Positions 1 to 7,821 of a stretch of 64,000 nt of DNA are shown in pieces. This DNA is from Lachnospiraceae bacterium UBA7182 (lineage in GTDB: Bacteria; Bacillota; Clostridia; Lachnospirales; Lachnospiraceae). The stretch spans positions 32,258 through 96,257 of the forward strand of contig DKVI01000008.1 in NCBI GenBank assembly GCA_002491115.1. Reading direction: 5' to 3'. Numbering within the stretch: the first letter of the stretch is position 1; the number at the start of each line of letters is the position of its first letter. Under the pieces are notes generated by a model. It searched no databases. It had not been told where the DNA came from and saw nothing but the letters and a program-made list of their open reading frames with translations. The position numbers and the translations under genes are program-made.

Positions 1-907
1 GGATCACCGGAGAGGTATAGTTCATCTGGCAATAGAAAGAACGGCTGGTCTGGGTACCGGAAAAAGTATAATTATCGTTTTCAAACAGCGGATAGCTGGC
101 ATAAGCCATACCATAAGCAGCATCTATTTCGCCGGACTGGAGCGCAAGCGCCAGGGTATCCCCGTCAGAAATGGTGCGGACGGTGATCTCATCGATATGC
201 ACCGGACCGTCCCAGTAATTCTCGTTTTTCACCAGGTTCAGATGATCATCCGTGACCAGCTCCACCGGAACATAAGGGCCGGTTCCCACCACGATCCCTT
301 CATCGGTAATCCCGGCATCCATATCAATGATGCAGCCATAAGGCTCTGACAGGTAGTTCAGCAGAGACGGCGCAGGAACGGAAGTTTTGATCATAAGGGT
401 CTGTCCGTCAGAATCTATGGTATCAATCATCAAGTCACCCCGGGCACGGTCGTGGACTTCGATCAGATGGTCCAGGCACGCCTTTACAGCGGCGGCATCA
501 CAGGTTTTTCCATTAGAAAAACAGACATTGTCCTTCATGGTAATCTTCCAGGTCAGGTCGTCCACCAGCTCGTAAGATTCGGCCAGCCAGGGATCCAGTT
601 CCATATTGTCATTGATCCTGAACAGAGTCTCGCCCACACCGTAACGCATGCAGGCCCATCCCGCATAGACTTCATGGGGGTTCACAGTGGGTTCTTCATT
701 CTCGGCGTTAAAAGTCGTGTCGCCAAAAACAAAGGTCTTTTTGGCAGAACTGCTGCTGCCGCTGTCACCGCTGCTTTCTGCATCTGTCTCATTTGTGCTG
801 CCGTTCTCCCCGGTATCGGCAGCAGCATTGTTTCCGCCGCCTCCGCAGCCGGCCAGCATACTTGCAGACATGCATAACACCAGTAAAGCTACTATCATTC
901 TTTTCAT
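1..907 (-). CDS. Nickel/peptide ABC transporter substrate-binding lipoprotein (partial, C-terminus outside window)
   Basis: Extracytoplasmic solute-binding protein of the Nik/Opp/Dpp family (SBP_bac_5). The start ATG at 907 follows GAGAGG. The protein opens with MKRMIV, a hydrophobic segment and a lipobox (LAGC followed by Gly and Asn), so it should be a lipid-anchored surface protein. About 302 codons are visible, and the gene runs off the left edge, so the C-terminal lobe is missing. Family-typical stretches include YGVGETLFRIN, a DLTWKITM-like strand and GTGPYVP. It lies 40 bp downstream of two matching permease genes and is probably in their operon. The ligand cannot be read from this part; nickel or a metal chelate is inferred from the neighbourhood. 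Confidence 0.9.
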   Translation of the reverse strand, partial: MKRMIVALLVLCMSASMLAGCGGGGNNAAADTGENGSTNETDAESSGDSGSSSSAKKTFVFGDTTFNAENEEPTVNPHEVYAGWACMRYGVGETLFRINDNMELDPWLAESYELVDDLTWKITMKDNVCFSNGKTCDAAAVKACLDHLIEVHDRARGDLMIDTIDSDGQTLMIKTSVPAPSLLNYLSEPYGCIIDMDAGITDEGIVVGTGPYVPVELVTDDHLNLVKNENYWDGPVHIDEITVRTISDGDTLALALQSGEIDAAYGMAYASYPLFENDNYTFSGTQTSRSFYCQMNYTSPVI

Positions 908-947
908 CTTGTTACATCCTCTCTGAAACTTTTTTCATTTTATCATC

Positions 948-1805
948 CTATCTGGATCGACTGTTGCGCGGGTCCAGATAATCCCGCACCGTGTCACCCA
1001 GCAGATTAAACAATACAACAGAAATAAAAATACCGATACCCGGAGAAAGTACGATCCAGGGGTACATCTGCAGCATGCTTCGGCCCGTACTCATCATATT
1101 TCCCCACTCCGCCGTCGGCGGAACGGCTCCCAGTCCCAGGAAGGACAGGCCGGCCAGCTCCATCATCATCGTACCGATATCCAGCATCGCCGTCACCAGA
1201 ATGGGACCCAGAATATTGGGCAGGATATGGCGGCTTACAACCTGTATGGATGAGCTTCCTGCCAGGCGTACCGCGCTGATAAACGGGCCGTCTTTCAGAG
1301 CCAGCGTCTGGCTGCGGGCCACACGGGAATACTTGGGCCAGCTGACCACCGCCAGCGCCAGCACCGCATTGCTGATGCCGCCGCCCAGGAGCGCCGCTAC
1401 CGCCATAGCAAAAACAAGGCCCGGAAACGCCAGGCAAACGTCCGAAATACGCATGATCACGGAATCCAGCTTCCCTCCGTAATAACCGCACAGGGTACCG
1501 ACACAGGTACCGAACACGGAGATAACCGCCACCAGCGCCAACGTTGCAAAAATACTGGTCCGTCCGCCCACTAAAACCCGGGAAAACATATCCCTGCCGT
1601 GCTGATCTGTTCCCATAATATGCCGGACCGACGGCGGCTGCATCGCTTCCTCCAGATTCTGCGCATACGGATCATAAGGCGCAAGCTGCATGGAAAAAAG
1701 CGCAGTAAGTAAAAGCAGCGCCGTCAATACCAGGAACACACAGAGTCTGCGTTTCGCGTGATTGGATTTAATCTTTTGGGTGCGAACCGTAACCGTCTCA
1801 TTCAT
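948..1805 (-). CDS. ABC transporter permease, NikC/OppC type
   Basis: Inner-membrane permease (285 aa) of a nickel/peptide-type importer. After a basic N-terminus it has a transmembrane segment, then the OppC_N hallmark MGTDQHGRDMFSRVLVGGR, about five further membrane segments and an EAA-loop-like region. An open frame extends upstream to 1973, but that part overlaps the preceding gene in another frame. The true start is the ATG at 1805, which overlaps the stop of the upstream permease by 4 bp (ATGA), a sign of translational coupling. The substrate-binding protein follows. The ATPase genes of this set are not in the window and may lie further left. Confidence 0.9.
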   Translation of the reverse strand: MNETVTVRTQKIKSNHAKRRLCVFLVLTALLLLTALFSMQLAPYDPYAQNLEEAMQPPSVRHIMGTDQHGRDMFSRVLVGGRTSIFATLALVAVISVFGTCVGTLCGYYGGKLDSVIMRISDVCLAFPGLVFAMAVAALLGGGISNAVLALAVVSWPKYSRVARSQTLALKDGPFISAVRLAGSSSIQVVSRHILPNILGPILVTAMLDIGTMMMELAGLSFLGLGAVPPTAEWGNMMSTGRSMLQMYPWIVLSPGIGIFISVVLFNLLGDTVRDYLDPRNSRSR

Positions 1806-2746
1806 AACTCCATACCTCCCAGACGAATCCTGGGGTCTAAAAACCGATAGGAAAGATCCGTAATCAGATTGACCACCACATAAATAATCGCCATCCACAT
1901 GACATAGGCCTGTATGATCGGATAATCCCGCATGCTGATTGCGTCTACTGCCATCTTCCCTACACCGTCCCACATGAAAATGGACTCTACAATGGCGGTA
2001 CCGCCCAGAAGACTGCCCACAGACAGAGTCAGAAGGGTAATGATCGTGACCAGCGAAGCTTTCAGGACGCTCTTTCGCATAATGACAGAAAATTTCACGC
2101 CCCTGGCCCTGGCGCCTGCCACATAATCCTTGCTAAGCTCGTCCAGGATCGTAGCCCGGATCTGGCGCAGATATTTGGCGGACATGGCAATGGCCAGGGT
2201 CAGGCTGGGCATCGCCACGCTTTTAAGTCCTGTACCTTCCGCGATCACCGGAAATACATTCAGCCGGATCGCAAAAAGATACATCAAAAGCAGCGCAACA
2301 AAAAAATTCGGCATACTGTTTCCCAGAAAGCTGGCGATCCGAATCAGATAATCTGTAAACCGGTTCTGTTTCACTGCGGCCAGGATACCCAGAGGAATGG
2401 ATATGACTACCGTCAGCAGGATGGAAGTAACTGCCAGCAGAAGAGTCGCCGGGAGCTTCGATACGAATGTGGAAAATACGCGCTTATTGGAAATATAACT
2501 GGTTCCCATATCCCCCCGCAGCAGATTGCCCAGCCAGACAAAATACTGCGTCAGGAAGGGCTTATCCAGCCCCAGCTCTTCTCTGGCCGCATCCACAACC
2601 TCCTGAGAAACCACGGCGCCGGTATTTTCCATCTTCTGTTCCACCGCATCGCTGCCTGCGATGCGCATCATGGCAAAAGATAAAAATGTAATTGCCAGCA
2701 GGATCGGAATCAACTGGAGTAATCGTTTCACTATATATTTTTGCAT
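1802..2746 (-). CDS. ABC transporter permease, NikB/OppB type
   Basis: Membrane permease (314 aa) with the usual OppB layout. It has an N-terminal membrane segment (MQKYIVKRLLQLIPILL), an external helix region (ELGLDKPFLTQYFVWLGNLLRGD), then five more membrane segments. The EAA motif DYVAGARARG contacts the ATPase, and the C-terminus DPRIRLGG is typical. It is the first gene of a minus-strand transcription unit (NikB-, NikC-, NikA-like). That unit is preceded by a promoter carrying the C-tract/G-tract motif found at six places in this locus. Its substrate is probably nickel or another metal complex, but peptides cannot be excluded. Confidence 0.9.
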   Translation of the reverse strand: MQKYIVKRLLQLIPILLAITFLSFAMMRIAGSDAVEQKMENTGAVVSQEVVDAAREELGLDKPFLTQYFVWLGNLLRGDMGTSYISNKRVFSTFVSKLPATLLLAVTSILLTVVISIPLGILAAVKQNRFTDYLIRIASFLGNSMPNFFVALLLMYLFAIRLNVFPVIAEGTGLKSVAMPSLTLAIAMSAKYLRQIRATILDELSKDYVAGARARGVKFSVIMRKSVLKASLVTIITLLTLSVGSLLGGTAIVESIFMWDGVGKMAVDAISMRDYPIIQAYVMWMAIIYVVVNLITDLSYRFLDPRIRLGGMEL

Positions 2747-2845
2747 TCTGTCACCTCATTTTCTCACAACCTGTCCCTCTCTGGCATAAGCTGTTTGATC
2801 TGTTTCATCTAAAATGAATCCTTTCGATAATATCTGACTGTTATT

Positions 2846-2890
2846 ATTGTAAATAAAACCCGAACGGCGTACAACCCCGCCTGGGGGTTC
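2846..2890 (-). promoter_or_regulatory. Promoter of transporter unit 1 with C/G-tract operator (site D)
   Basis: Read on the minus strand, an AACCCCC-N3-GCGGGG dyad abuts the -35 box TTGTAC (2869-2874). A 17-bp spacer follows, then the -10 box TACAAT (2846-2851). The start codon is about 100 bp downstream. The same layout occurs at five other promoters between 3.5 and 11.5 kb. The promoter call rests on box match and spacing; the operator role is inferred. Confidence 0.7.
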
Positions 2891-2895
2891 TTATA

Positions 2896-2914
2896 CATTC
2901 CGTTTTATTATGAT
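2896..2914 (-). promoter_or_regulatory. Conserved upstream box shared by the two transporter promoters (copy 1)
   Basis: The plus-strand 19-mer CATTCCGTTTTATTATGAT differs at one base from 11506-11524. Both copies start about 22 bp beyond the -35 box of a transporter operon promoter. It is absent from the other four promoters of the same locus. It could be a second operator or an upstream activating element. Confidence 0.5.
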
Positions 2915-2974
2915 AATATGCTTTTTGGTTATATTCAGAATCCGGTCTAAAAACAGGACGCCAGGCGCACACGC

Positions 2975-3010
2975 AGAAACAGAGATGCCTCATCGGGCAT
3001 CCCTGTTTCT
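2975..3010 (-). terminator. Hairpin downstream of the His-rich gene
   Basis: A 15-bp stem (AGAAACAGAGATGCC against GGCATCCCTGTTTCT, one mismatch) with a 6-nt loop lies 28 bp past the stop of the histidine-rich gene. No U-run follows in the minus direction, so termination would rely on the stem. It may instead protect the mRNA 3' end. Confidence 0.5.
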
Positions 3011-3037
3011 AAGAATTTTTTATACAACGGGAAAATC

Positions 3038-3424
3038 TTATACTCGTTTTACCAGTTTCAGCGCCTCTGCGAACAGTTCGTTGGCTCTTGTGAATGCCTT
3101 CACGCCTTCCTTGATCATATCCGCCGCTTCCTCCATTCCTTCAGAACGAAGCCTGTTCCCCAGATCGGCAATCTCATCCGCATGGTGATGATTATGATCT
3201 GCCATATAAGCAAGCAACGCAATGTCTTCTTCCATTGTCCCCTGGCCGCCTGCGTGGCTGTGTACATGCTCATGTTCGTGTGTATGCGTTACTCCATCGT
3301 GTGTATGTTCGTGCGTATGGCGGTGTACATGCTCATGTCCCCCCTCATGTGTATGTTCATGTTCTGTGCCATATGCATGGCAGTGTGCTTCATCATGTTT
3401 GTGGTGATCCTGTTTTTCTTCCAT
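3038..3424 (-). CDS. Histidine-rich metal-binding protein
   Basis: A 128-aa cytoplasmic protein with no signal peptide or membrane segment. Residues 7-60 are an almost continuous run of His alternating with Glu, Thr or Asp (motifs such as HEHTHEGGHEHVH), a composition known from nickel or zinc binding tails. One Cys lies at about residue 15. Residues 64-128 form a conserved-looking helical domain with a second His cluster (HNHHH near residue 79) and the helix ELFAEALKLVKRV. A good ribosome binding site (GGAGG, 9 nt before ATG) fixes the start. The gene stands alone behind its own C/G-tract promoter. Metal storage, buffering or delivery is inferred from composition and neighbours; no enzymatic motif is visible. 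Confidence 0.8.
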   Translation of the reverse strand: MEEKQDHHKHDEAHCHAYGTEHEHTHEGGHEHVHRHTHEHTHDGVTHTHEHEHVHSHAGGQGTMEEDIALLAYMADHNHHHADEIADLGNRLRSEGMEEAADMIKEGVKAFTRANELFAEALKLVKRV

Positions 3425-3493
3425 CTTGCGTTTCCTCCGTTTATCATTGCCGCGACGGGCTGTTTACAGGCACCTGTATCGATGTCCGTTAAA

Positions 3494-3540
3494 AATATAT
3501 CATACTGCGCACCTGTCCACAACCCTGACAGGGGGATATT
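3494..3540 (-). promoter_or_regulatory. Promoter of the His-rich gene with C/G-tract operator (site C)
   Basis: On the minus strand ATATCCCCC-N4-AGGG runs straight into -35 TTGTGG (3517-3522). A 17-bp spacer and -10 TATATT (3494-3499) follow. The layout is the same as at the other five sites of the locus. Confidence 0.7.
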
Positions 3541-3598
3541 CGCCATACCAATCTATCATAATATCATTCTTTTATGGAATATTCAGATAAAGACTCCA

Positions 3599-4183
3599 CT
3601 ACTGATAAAAACTTTCATCCTCCGCATTCCACTCATAGCCGATCTGCCCTGCAATCCGGCAGGCGGCATCATAGTCTGCCTGATCCGCCACAATGCTAAG
3701 CGCCATGGCAATGCCTGTCATTGTGTCAGAGGAGGAATAAAACTTACCGTCTGATATCCATTTTGCGCCCTCCACGACAGAAACCCCTGCCATAAACATC
3801 CGTTTCCAGTTGGCGTCCGTTTTACAATCGGCAATTTTACGGCGGAACAATACGCCGGTCTGGGACAGAATGGCAGAACCGTTCGACACCATCATACAGA
3901 TCTCCGCCCGCTCCGCTGTTCTTTTGAGCAGACGCAGACTCTCCGAATCCTGAAAAAGAAGTCGTCTCGCGCCCCTTCCTCCCGGAATAACAACAATTTC
4001 CTGAATCTCATCCGGCTCCATCGGTTCCGTCCAGACTTTGACTCCCTGCATGCTGTTTACAATATTGCCGGTCATCGACAGATAATTGATGTGGAAATAC
4101 TCCGGCGCCCTGCCAAATACCTCCGCCGCCCCGAACGCATCCATTGAATCAAAATCGTCGTACAGCAGAATGTTCACCTCCAT
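3599..4183 (-). CDS. DJ-1/PfpI family protein lacking the usual nucleophilic cysteine
   Basis: A 194-aa protein of the class I glutamine-amidotransferase-like DJ-1/PfpI superfamily. It shows the N-terminal strand VNILLYDDFDSMDAFGAAEVF, the acidic residue at the nucleophile-elbow partner site (AAEVF), and the core VVIPGGRGARRLL. At the elbow, where active relatives read V-C-T-G, this protein reads VSNGSAIL, so the cysteine is replaced by serine. Hydrolase or isocyanide-hydratase chemistry is therefore doubtful, and a binding or regulatory role is possible. The start ATG follows GGGGGA at good spacing. It sits behind a C/G-tract promoter within the presumed metal regulon. Confidence 0.8.
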   Translation of the reverse strand: MEVNILLYDDFDSMDAFGAAEVFGRAPEYFHINYLSMTGNIVNSMQGVKVWTEPMEPDEIQEIVVIPGGRGARRLLFQDSESLRLLKRTAERAEICMMVSNGSAILSQTGVLFRRKIADCKTDANWKRMFMAGVSVVEGAKWISDGKFYSSSDTMTGIAMALSIVADQADYDAACRIAGQIGYEWNAEDESFYQ

Positions 4184-4218
4184 AATTCGATCCCCCTTAT
4201 TCTATTCATTTCAGCGAT

Positions 4219-4262
4219 ACCATATCATATATACACAGGCTTCACAACCCCCGCCGGGGGAT
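4219..4262 (-). promoter_or_regulatory. Promoter of the DJ-1/PfpI gene with C/G-tract operator (site A)
   Basis: On the minus strand a perfect dyad CCCCC-GGC-GGGGG abuts -35 TTGTGA (4242-4247). A 17-bp spacer and -10 TATGGT (4219-4224) follow. Transcription would start about 30 nt before the ATG at 4183. Confidence 0.7.
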
Positions 4263-4274
4263 GTTTCTGCCGGC

Positions 4275-4354
4275 ATAAAAGGCTGCGTCAGCAGCCCTTT
4301 ACAATTTGATAGAGTATTTATTTGAATTTTATATGGGAGCGCTGGTTATGTTCT
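4275..4354 (-). ncRNA. Candidate small regulatory RNA of the metal regulon
   Basis: Promoter B (4361-4408) has the full C/G-tract motif, -35 and -10. The only sequence between it and promoter A is about 80 nt that ends in a hairpin with a short U-run (4277-4300). No ATG or usable reading frame with a ribosome binding site occurs in it. A promoter directly followed by a terminator suggests a short RNA gene. Alternatively the hairpin ends the upstream methyltransferase mRNA and promoter B merely reads through into the DJ-1 gene. Confidence 0.4.
4277..4300 (-). terminator. Intrinsic terminator between methyltransferase 1 and the DJ-1 gene
   Basis: Minus-strand GGGCTGC, loop TGAC, GCAGCC then TTTT. 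This is a 6-7 bp GC-rich stem with a tetraloop and four U. Of moderate strength. Confidence 0.55.
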
Positions 4355-4360
4355 GATAAG

Positions 4361-4408
4361 ACTTTATCACACAAAATATCCTTCCACAAGCCGGGGAGGG
4401 GGGTATTT
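4361..4408 (-). promoter_or_regulatory. Promoter with C/G-tract operator and no gene directly behind it (site B)
   Basis: On the minus strand ATACCCCCC-TCC-CCGGC abuts -35 TTGTGG (4384-4389), with a 17-bp spacer and -10 TAAAGT (4361-4366). It lies just past the stop of methyltransferase 1 (4419) and 178 bp before the DJ-1 start, with a hairpin and promoter A in between. Confidence 0.6.
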
Positions 4409-4418
4409 ATATCTGTAT

Positions 4419-5177
4419 TTATGCCGTCTGATACTTGACTGCGGTAATCAGGAACATAGGCGTAGACGCATAGTTCACCTGTTCCGTCTGATCCCAGACG
4501 CGTTTCCATACCTGTTCGTCTGCCTGTACCTGTCCCCCCGCATATGCTTTCAGCACCTGCAGATCCCACTCCGGGCGCATGGTACGGCTCATGGGAACCT
4601 GTCTGGCAATCTTCTCCATGGCGTCGATATCCGTACAGGTATAGTGATCCTCCATCTGACGCGCTTCCACCTGCATCCTGTCTTCTTCATATTTCCGGCG
4701 CTTTTCTTTATCAAAAAGGTGATGATACCAGTTGGCGTCAAAATTCAGAAGTTTTCCTCCGTCTTTTAACACACGCATCCACTCCGCATAAGCTCTGTCC
4801 GGTTCTTCCAGATTCCAGGTCAGATTGCGGGAAATCACCACATCAAACATACCGTCAGGAAATTCCAGTCTCTGGGCATCCATCTGGTAAAAATGAATCC
4901 GGTCCGCCAGTACGCCTGCATTCTGCTTTGCCTTGGCAAGCATAGCCGACGTATAATCTACGGCTGTCACATCATATCCCTGCCCTGCCAGAAGAATGGC
5001 AAAGAAACCAGGACCGGTACCCACATCCAGAATCTTTAAATTCTTTTCCTTTGGCAGATGTTTCCGAATCTCCCGAAACCATACCTGATCCTGTCCTGTG
5101 GCAAATTCATGCCGGTTTACTTCTGAATATCCTTCCGCCCTGCCGCTCCAGTATTTTTCAATCTGTGATAATATCAT
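4419..5177 (-). CDS. Class I SAM-dependent methyltransferase (paralogue 1)
   Basis: A 252-aa cytoplasmic methyltransferase. Motif I is ILDVGTGPGFFAILLAGQG near residue 50. An acidic motif II follows (VTAVDYTSAML), then MDAQRLEFPDGMFDVVISRN, which forms the motif III/IV region. The C-terminal half is family-specific and ends in STPMFLI. It is clearly paralogous to the gene at 5402-6157 (same length, shared GTGPGFF, SRN, FDANW and STPMF blocks). The start ATG follows GGGGGA. It has its own C/G-tract promoter. The substrate is unknown; methylation of a small metal-binding molecule is a guess from context. Confidence 0.85.
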   Translation of the reverse strand: MILSQIEKYWSGRAEGYSEVNRHEFATGQDQVWFREIRKHLPKEKNLKILDVGTGPGFFAILLAGQGYDVTAVDYTSAMLAKAKQNAGVLADRIHFYQMDAQRLEFPDGMFDVVISRNLTWNLEEPDRAYAEWMRVLKDGGKLLNFDANWYHHLFDKEKRRKYEEDRMQVEARQMEDHYTCTDIDAMEKIARQVPMSRTMRPEWDLQVLKAYAGGQVQADEQVWKRVWDQTEQVNYASTPMFLITAVKYQTA

Positions 5178-5223
5178 TTTATTCTGTCCCCCGCTGCTTC
5201 TGGTTTAACCTATTTTTGTCAAA

Positions 5224-5270
5224 ATTATAATCGTTTGCCGCCGCCTCCACAAGCCGGGTGGGGGGATATA
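5224..5270 (-). promoter_or_regulatory. Promoter of methyltransferase 1 with C/G-tract operator (site E)
   Basis: On the minus strand ATATCCCCCC-ACC-CGGC abuts -35 TTGTGG (5247-5252), followed by a 17-bp spacer and a consensus -10 TATAAT (5224-5229). This is the best -10 box of the six-member promoter set. Confidence 0.75.
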
Positions 5271-5401
5271 TTTTTTATATAAATAGCCTGCCGATCAGTT
5301 CCGATATATTAAAAAAGCGCAGTCCACAGAAAACCAGCAGCCAGATGCATATATAAACCATATCCGCCAGACCGAAACAGTCACCTGGACAGTCCTTTCC
5401 T

Positions 5402-6157
5402 TTACTTCTCCCCGACAAGCATAAACATAGGCGTTGAACGGTTGATCAACTGTTCTCTCTCATCGTAAATCTGTTTACAAAGATCGGTTTCACAAATGAT
5501 CTTTTTAAATCCGGCCCGAACCAAAGCGCACAGATCCCATTGAGGACGGATCTCGGCACATAGCGGCATTCCTTTGCGAAAATCATCCATTTCGGCAGAA
5601 TGTACCGGAAACGGGATGTCCTTATAACGCTGCCTGTATTCCTCCTGATCCCGTTCGTATTCCCTGCGTTTGTCTTCGTTAAAAAGACGCAGATTCCAGT
5701 TTGCATCAAAAGCAATTATGCGGCCTCCCGGCTTCAACACCCGACGCCATTCTCTGAATGCCTTCTCTGCATCCATGATGGTCCATATCACATTTCTGCT
5801 GATTACCAGATCAAACGTGTCGTCTTCAAAATTCAGCTGCTGGGCGTCGGACAATTGAAATTCTGCTTCAATACCAAATAACCCTGCATTGTATTTTGCC
5901 TCGTCCAGCATGGCCTGCGTGCAGTCTATGGCTGTAACTGCATGTCCCTGCAGGGACATAATAATTGTAAAAAATCCGGGCCCCGTGCCCACATCGAGTA
6001 TTTTTAACTTACCCTCTTTCCCCGCATGCTTCAAAATCAGATCCGTCCAGACCTGTTTTTTGAAAGAATTCAGTTCTTTCACAATATTGCTGCTGTATCT
6101 GCCGGAGCTTTCCGTCCAGTTTTTGATTAATTTTTCTTCCTGTTTCATCTGTTCCAT
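5402..6157 (-). CDS. Class I SAM-dependent methyltransferase (paralogue 2)
   Basis: A 251-aa methyltransferase with motif I ILDVGTGPGFFTIIMSLQG, motif II AIDCTQAML, and a DAQQLNFEDDTFDLVISRN block. The C-terminus ends in STPMFMLVGEK. It is paralogous to the protein at 4419-5177. It is the last gene of the second transporter operon, 2 bp after the solute-binding gene, so it is co-expressed with a Nik-type importer. That coupling suggests a substrate handled by the importer, such as a metal chelator or metal-bound ligand; this is inference. No clear terminator is seen in the 130 bp that follow. Confidence 0.85.
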   Translation of the reverse strand: MEQMKQEEKLIKNWTESSGRYSSNIVKELNSFKKQVWTDLILKHAGKEGKLKILDVGTGPGFFTIIMSLQGHAVTAIDCTQAMLDEAKYNAGLFGIEAEFQLSDAQQLNFEDDTFDLVISRNVIWTIMDAEKAFREWRRVLKPGGRIIAFDANWNLRLFNEDKRREYERDQEEYRQRYKDIPFPVHSAEMDDFRKGMPLCAEIRPQWDLCALVRAGFKKIICETDLCKQIYDEREQLINRSTPMFMLVGEK

Positions 6158-6159
6158 CC

Positions 6160-7821
6160 TTATTTAACGTTCAGTTTTTCCCACGCAACAGGCGCATAAT
6201 TATTAACACCAACTTCAAATCCGTCCACTTTGTTGCCGTTTACGGCGAAAGAGGTCGTTGGGTAGTAAACCGGGACACTGTATGCTTCCTCGCAAATACA
6301 GGAGAAAACAGCATCATATTTTTCCTGACGCTCGTCTTCATTCAGACAAAGCAGCGCGTCGTTGATCATGGACTGTAGATTCTCATCTGTCCAGACAAGC
6401 GCATAGTCACGATCTGCGTACGGATAGAATAATTCCTTCAAGGAACTGTGAGGCACCCATGAATCAGAAGCTGTCCGGCGCAGGCAGATGTCAAAATTTT
6501 TGGAAGTAGTCGCGTCGGCATAACCGTTCTTGTCCAGACAGCTCAGTTGGATCTGTACGCCGATCTCACTGTATGCGGCCTGAAGATACTCTGCCAGGGA
6601 CTTCCATTCCGGAAATTCATCAACAGAATATACAAACGTAAAAGATAATTTTTGACCGCCCTTTTCACGAATGCCGTCACCGTCAGAATCCATCCAGCCG
6701 GAAGTTTCCAGAAGCTCAATCGCCCTGGCCGTATCATAGGGGTATGCATAGCTGTTCTCCGATGTAACATATGGTACACTGTCCTGATACATTCCATGGG
6801 CCTCAAGACCGTTTCCGTCATAGAGATCTTCCGCAATTGATTTTTTATTTACCGCATAATTCAGGGCCTGACGGACGTTTTTGTCCTGAAAGATCTCATT
6901 ATCTTCATTGAAAGAAATAAAATGAGAACACATGGTGCCTGTGACATAAGTATCAAATTCTCCGCTGTTTCTAAGCTCGTTCAAGCTTTCCATAGGAATC
7001 TTACCCATCAGATCACCGCCGATGATATCTACCTCACCGCTTTTCAGGGCCAGAAGACGCGCCTGCGCATCGGTAATCACCTTAAAACGAATCCGATCCA
7101 CCTGAGGTTTCTCACCCCAATAGTAAGGATTGGGAACAAGCGTAAACTCTTCGTCCTTCACATAGGATTCCAGCATCCACGGCCCGGTGCCTACCGGTGT
7201 GGAAAATACCCCGGTCGTACTTCCGTCATTCTCAATAGAGGAAGGACTCAAAAAGCGGTTGGGACGCGGATACGTCTGTTCGAGCAGGATCGCATAAGCA
7301 GCGTCCGTATAGGTTACGGCGATCGTATAGTCGTCAATTATCTCTATATTGTCAACCGCATAGGATGTAAGAGAGCTGAAACGATCATTATTCATCCAGC
7401 GTTTCAGGTTAAAGGCAACAGCCCCGGCATTGAAATCGGTGCCGTCAGAGAACTTAACGCCTTCCCGCAGATGGTATGTATAGGTTTTTCCGTCCTCTGA
7501 TATGTCCCACTGTGTAGCCAGGACCGGCTCTAAAGTACCGTCGCCATTGTCTTCTACAAATCCCTCATAAATCATCTTAAACAAAAAATGGGGTCCATTA
7601 TAGGTGGCCGCATCCAGTTCTTCCATTGCCCCGTCCTTATAGATCGCCACAACGATCTCTTTTTCTCCGTCTGCGGCGACCGCCTGCCCGGAAGATACAG
7701 CCTCCTCACCTAAAGCTGAAGCGCTTTCTTCTAAACCGCCGCCGCTTCCGCAGGCACATAACCCCAGCGCCACAGCGGCGCAAAGTAAGGCTGACAAAAC
7801 TGACGTAAATCTTTTCTTCAT
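6160..7821 (-). CDS. NikA-like nickel/metallophore substrate-binding lipoprotein
   Basis: A 553-aa SBP_bac_5 lipoprotein. It has a signal peptide with lipobox (LGLCACGSGGG) and a full two-lobe body. It has the NikA-type block FDICLRRTASDSWVPHSSL; in E. coli NikA the corresponding region carries the His that coordinates nickel, and a His is retained here. The C-terminal AVNGNKVDGFEVGVNNYAPVA is also NikA-like. It lies within an oppB-oppC-oppD-oppF-SBP-methyltransferase operon and overlaps the upstream ATPase gene by 4 bp. Nickel, cobalt or a metal-chelate ligand is likely. Oligopeptide transport is the alternative. Confidence 0.85.
   Translation of the reverse strand: MKKRFTSVLSALLCAAVALGLCACGSGGGLEESASALGEEAVSSGQAVAADGEKEIVVAIYKDGAMEELDAATYNGPHFLFKMIYEGFVEDNGDGTLEPVLATQWDISEDGKTYTYHLREGVKFSDGTDFNAGAVAFNLKRWMNNDRFSSLTSYAVDNIEIIDDYTIAVTYTDAAYAILLEQTYPRPNRFLSPSSIENDGSTTGVFSTPVGTGPWMLESYVKDEEFTLVPNPYYWGEKPQVDRIRFKVITDAQARLLALKSGEVDIIGGDLMGKIPMESLNELRNSGEFDTYVTGTMCSHFISFNEDNEIFQDKNVRQALNYAVNKKSIAEDLYDGNGLEAHGMYQDSVPYVTSENSYAYPYDTARAIELLETSGWMDSDGDGIREKGGQKLSFTFVYSVDEFPEWKSLAEYLQAAYSEIGVQIQLSCLDKNGYADATTSKNFDICLRRTASDSWVPHSSLKELFYPYADRDYALVWTDENLQSMINDALLCLNEDERQEKYDAVFSCICEEAYSVPVYYPTTSFAVNGNKVDGFEVGVNNYAPVAWEKLNVK

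Noticed and set aside
1806..1973. 56-residue N-terminal extension of the first OppC-like permease
   Set aside because: It overlaps the OppB-like gene in another frame; the ATG at 1805 gives the classical ATGA coupling and normal OppC length.
3182..3754. 190-aa plus-strand ORF opposite the His-rich gene
   Set aside because: It is the complement of the His codon repeats (Met/Cys/Val-rich), has no ribosome binding site and runs into the DJ-1 gene on the other strand.
4219..4408. C/G-tract motifs interpreted as riboswitch or attenuator hairpins
   Set aside because: In every case the dyad lies upstream of the -35 box, outside the predicted transcript, so it must act as DNA.
5275..5361. Minus-strand ORF for a 28-aa hydrophobic peptide (MVYICIWLLVFCGL...) after methyltransferase 2
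   Set aside because: It looks like a membrane segment, but there is no usable ribosome binding site, no separate promoter, and AT-rich DNA readily gives such frames. Kept only as a note.
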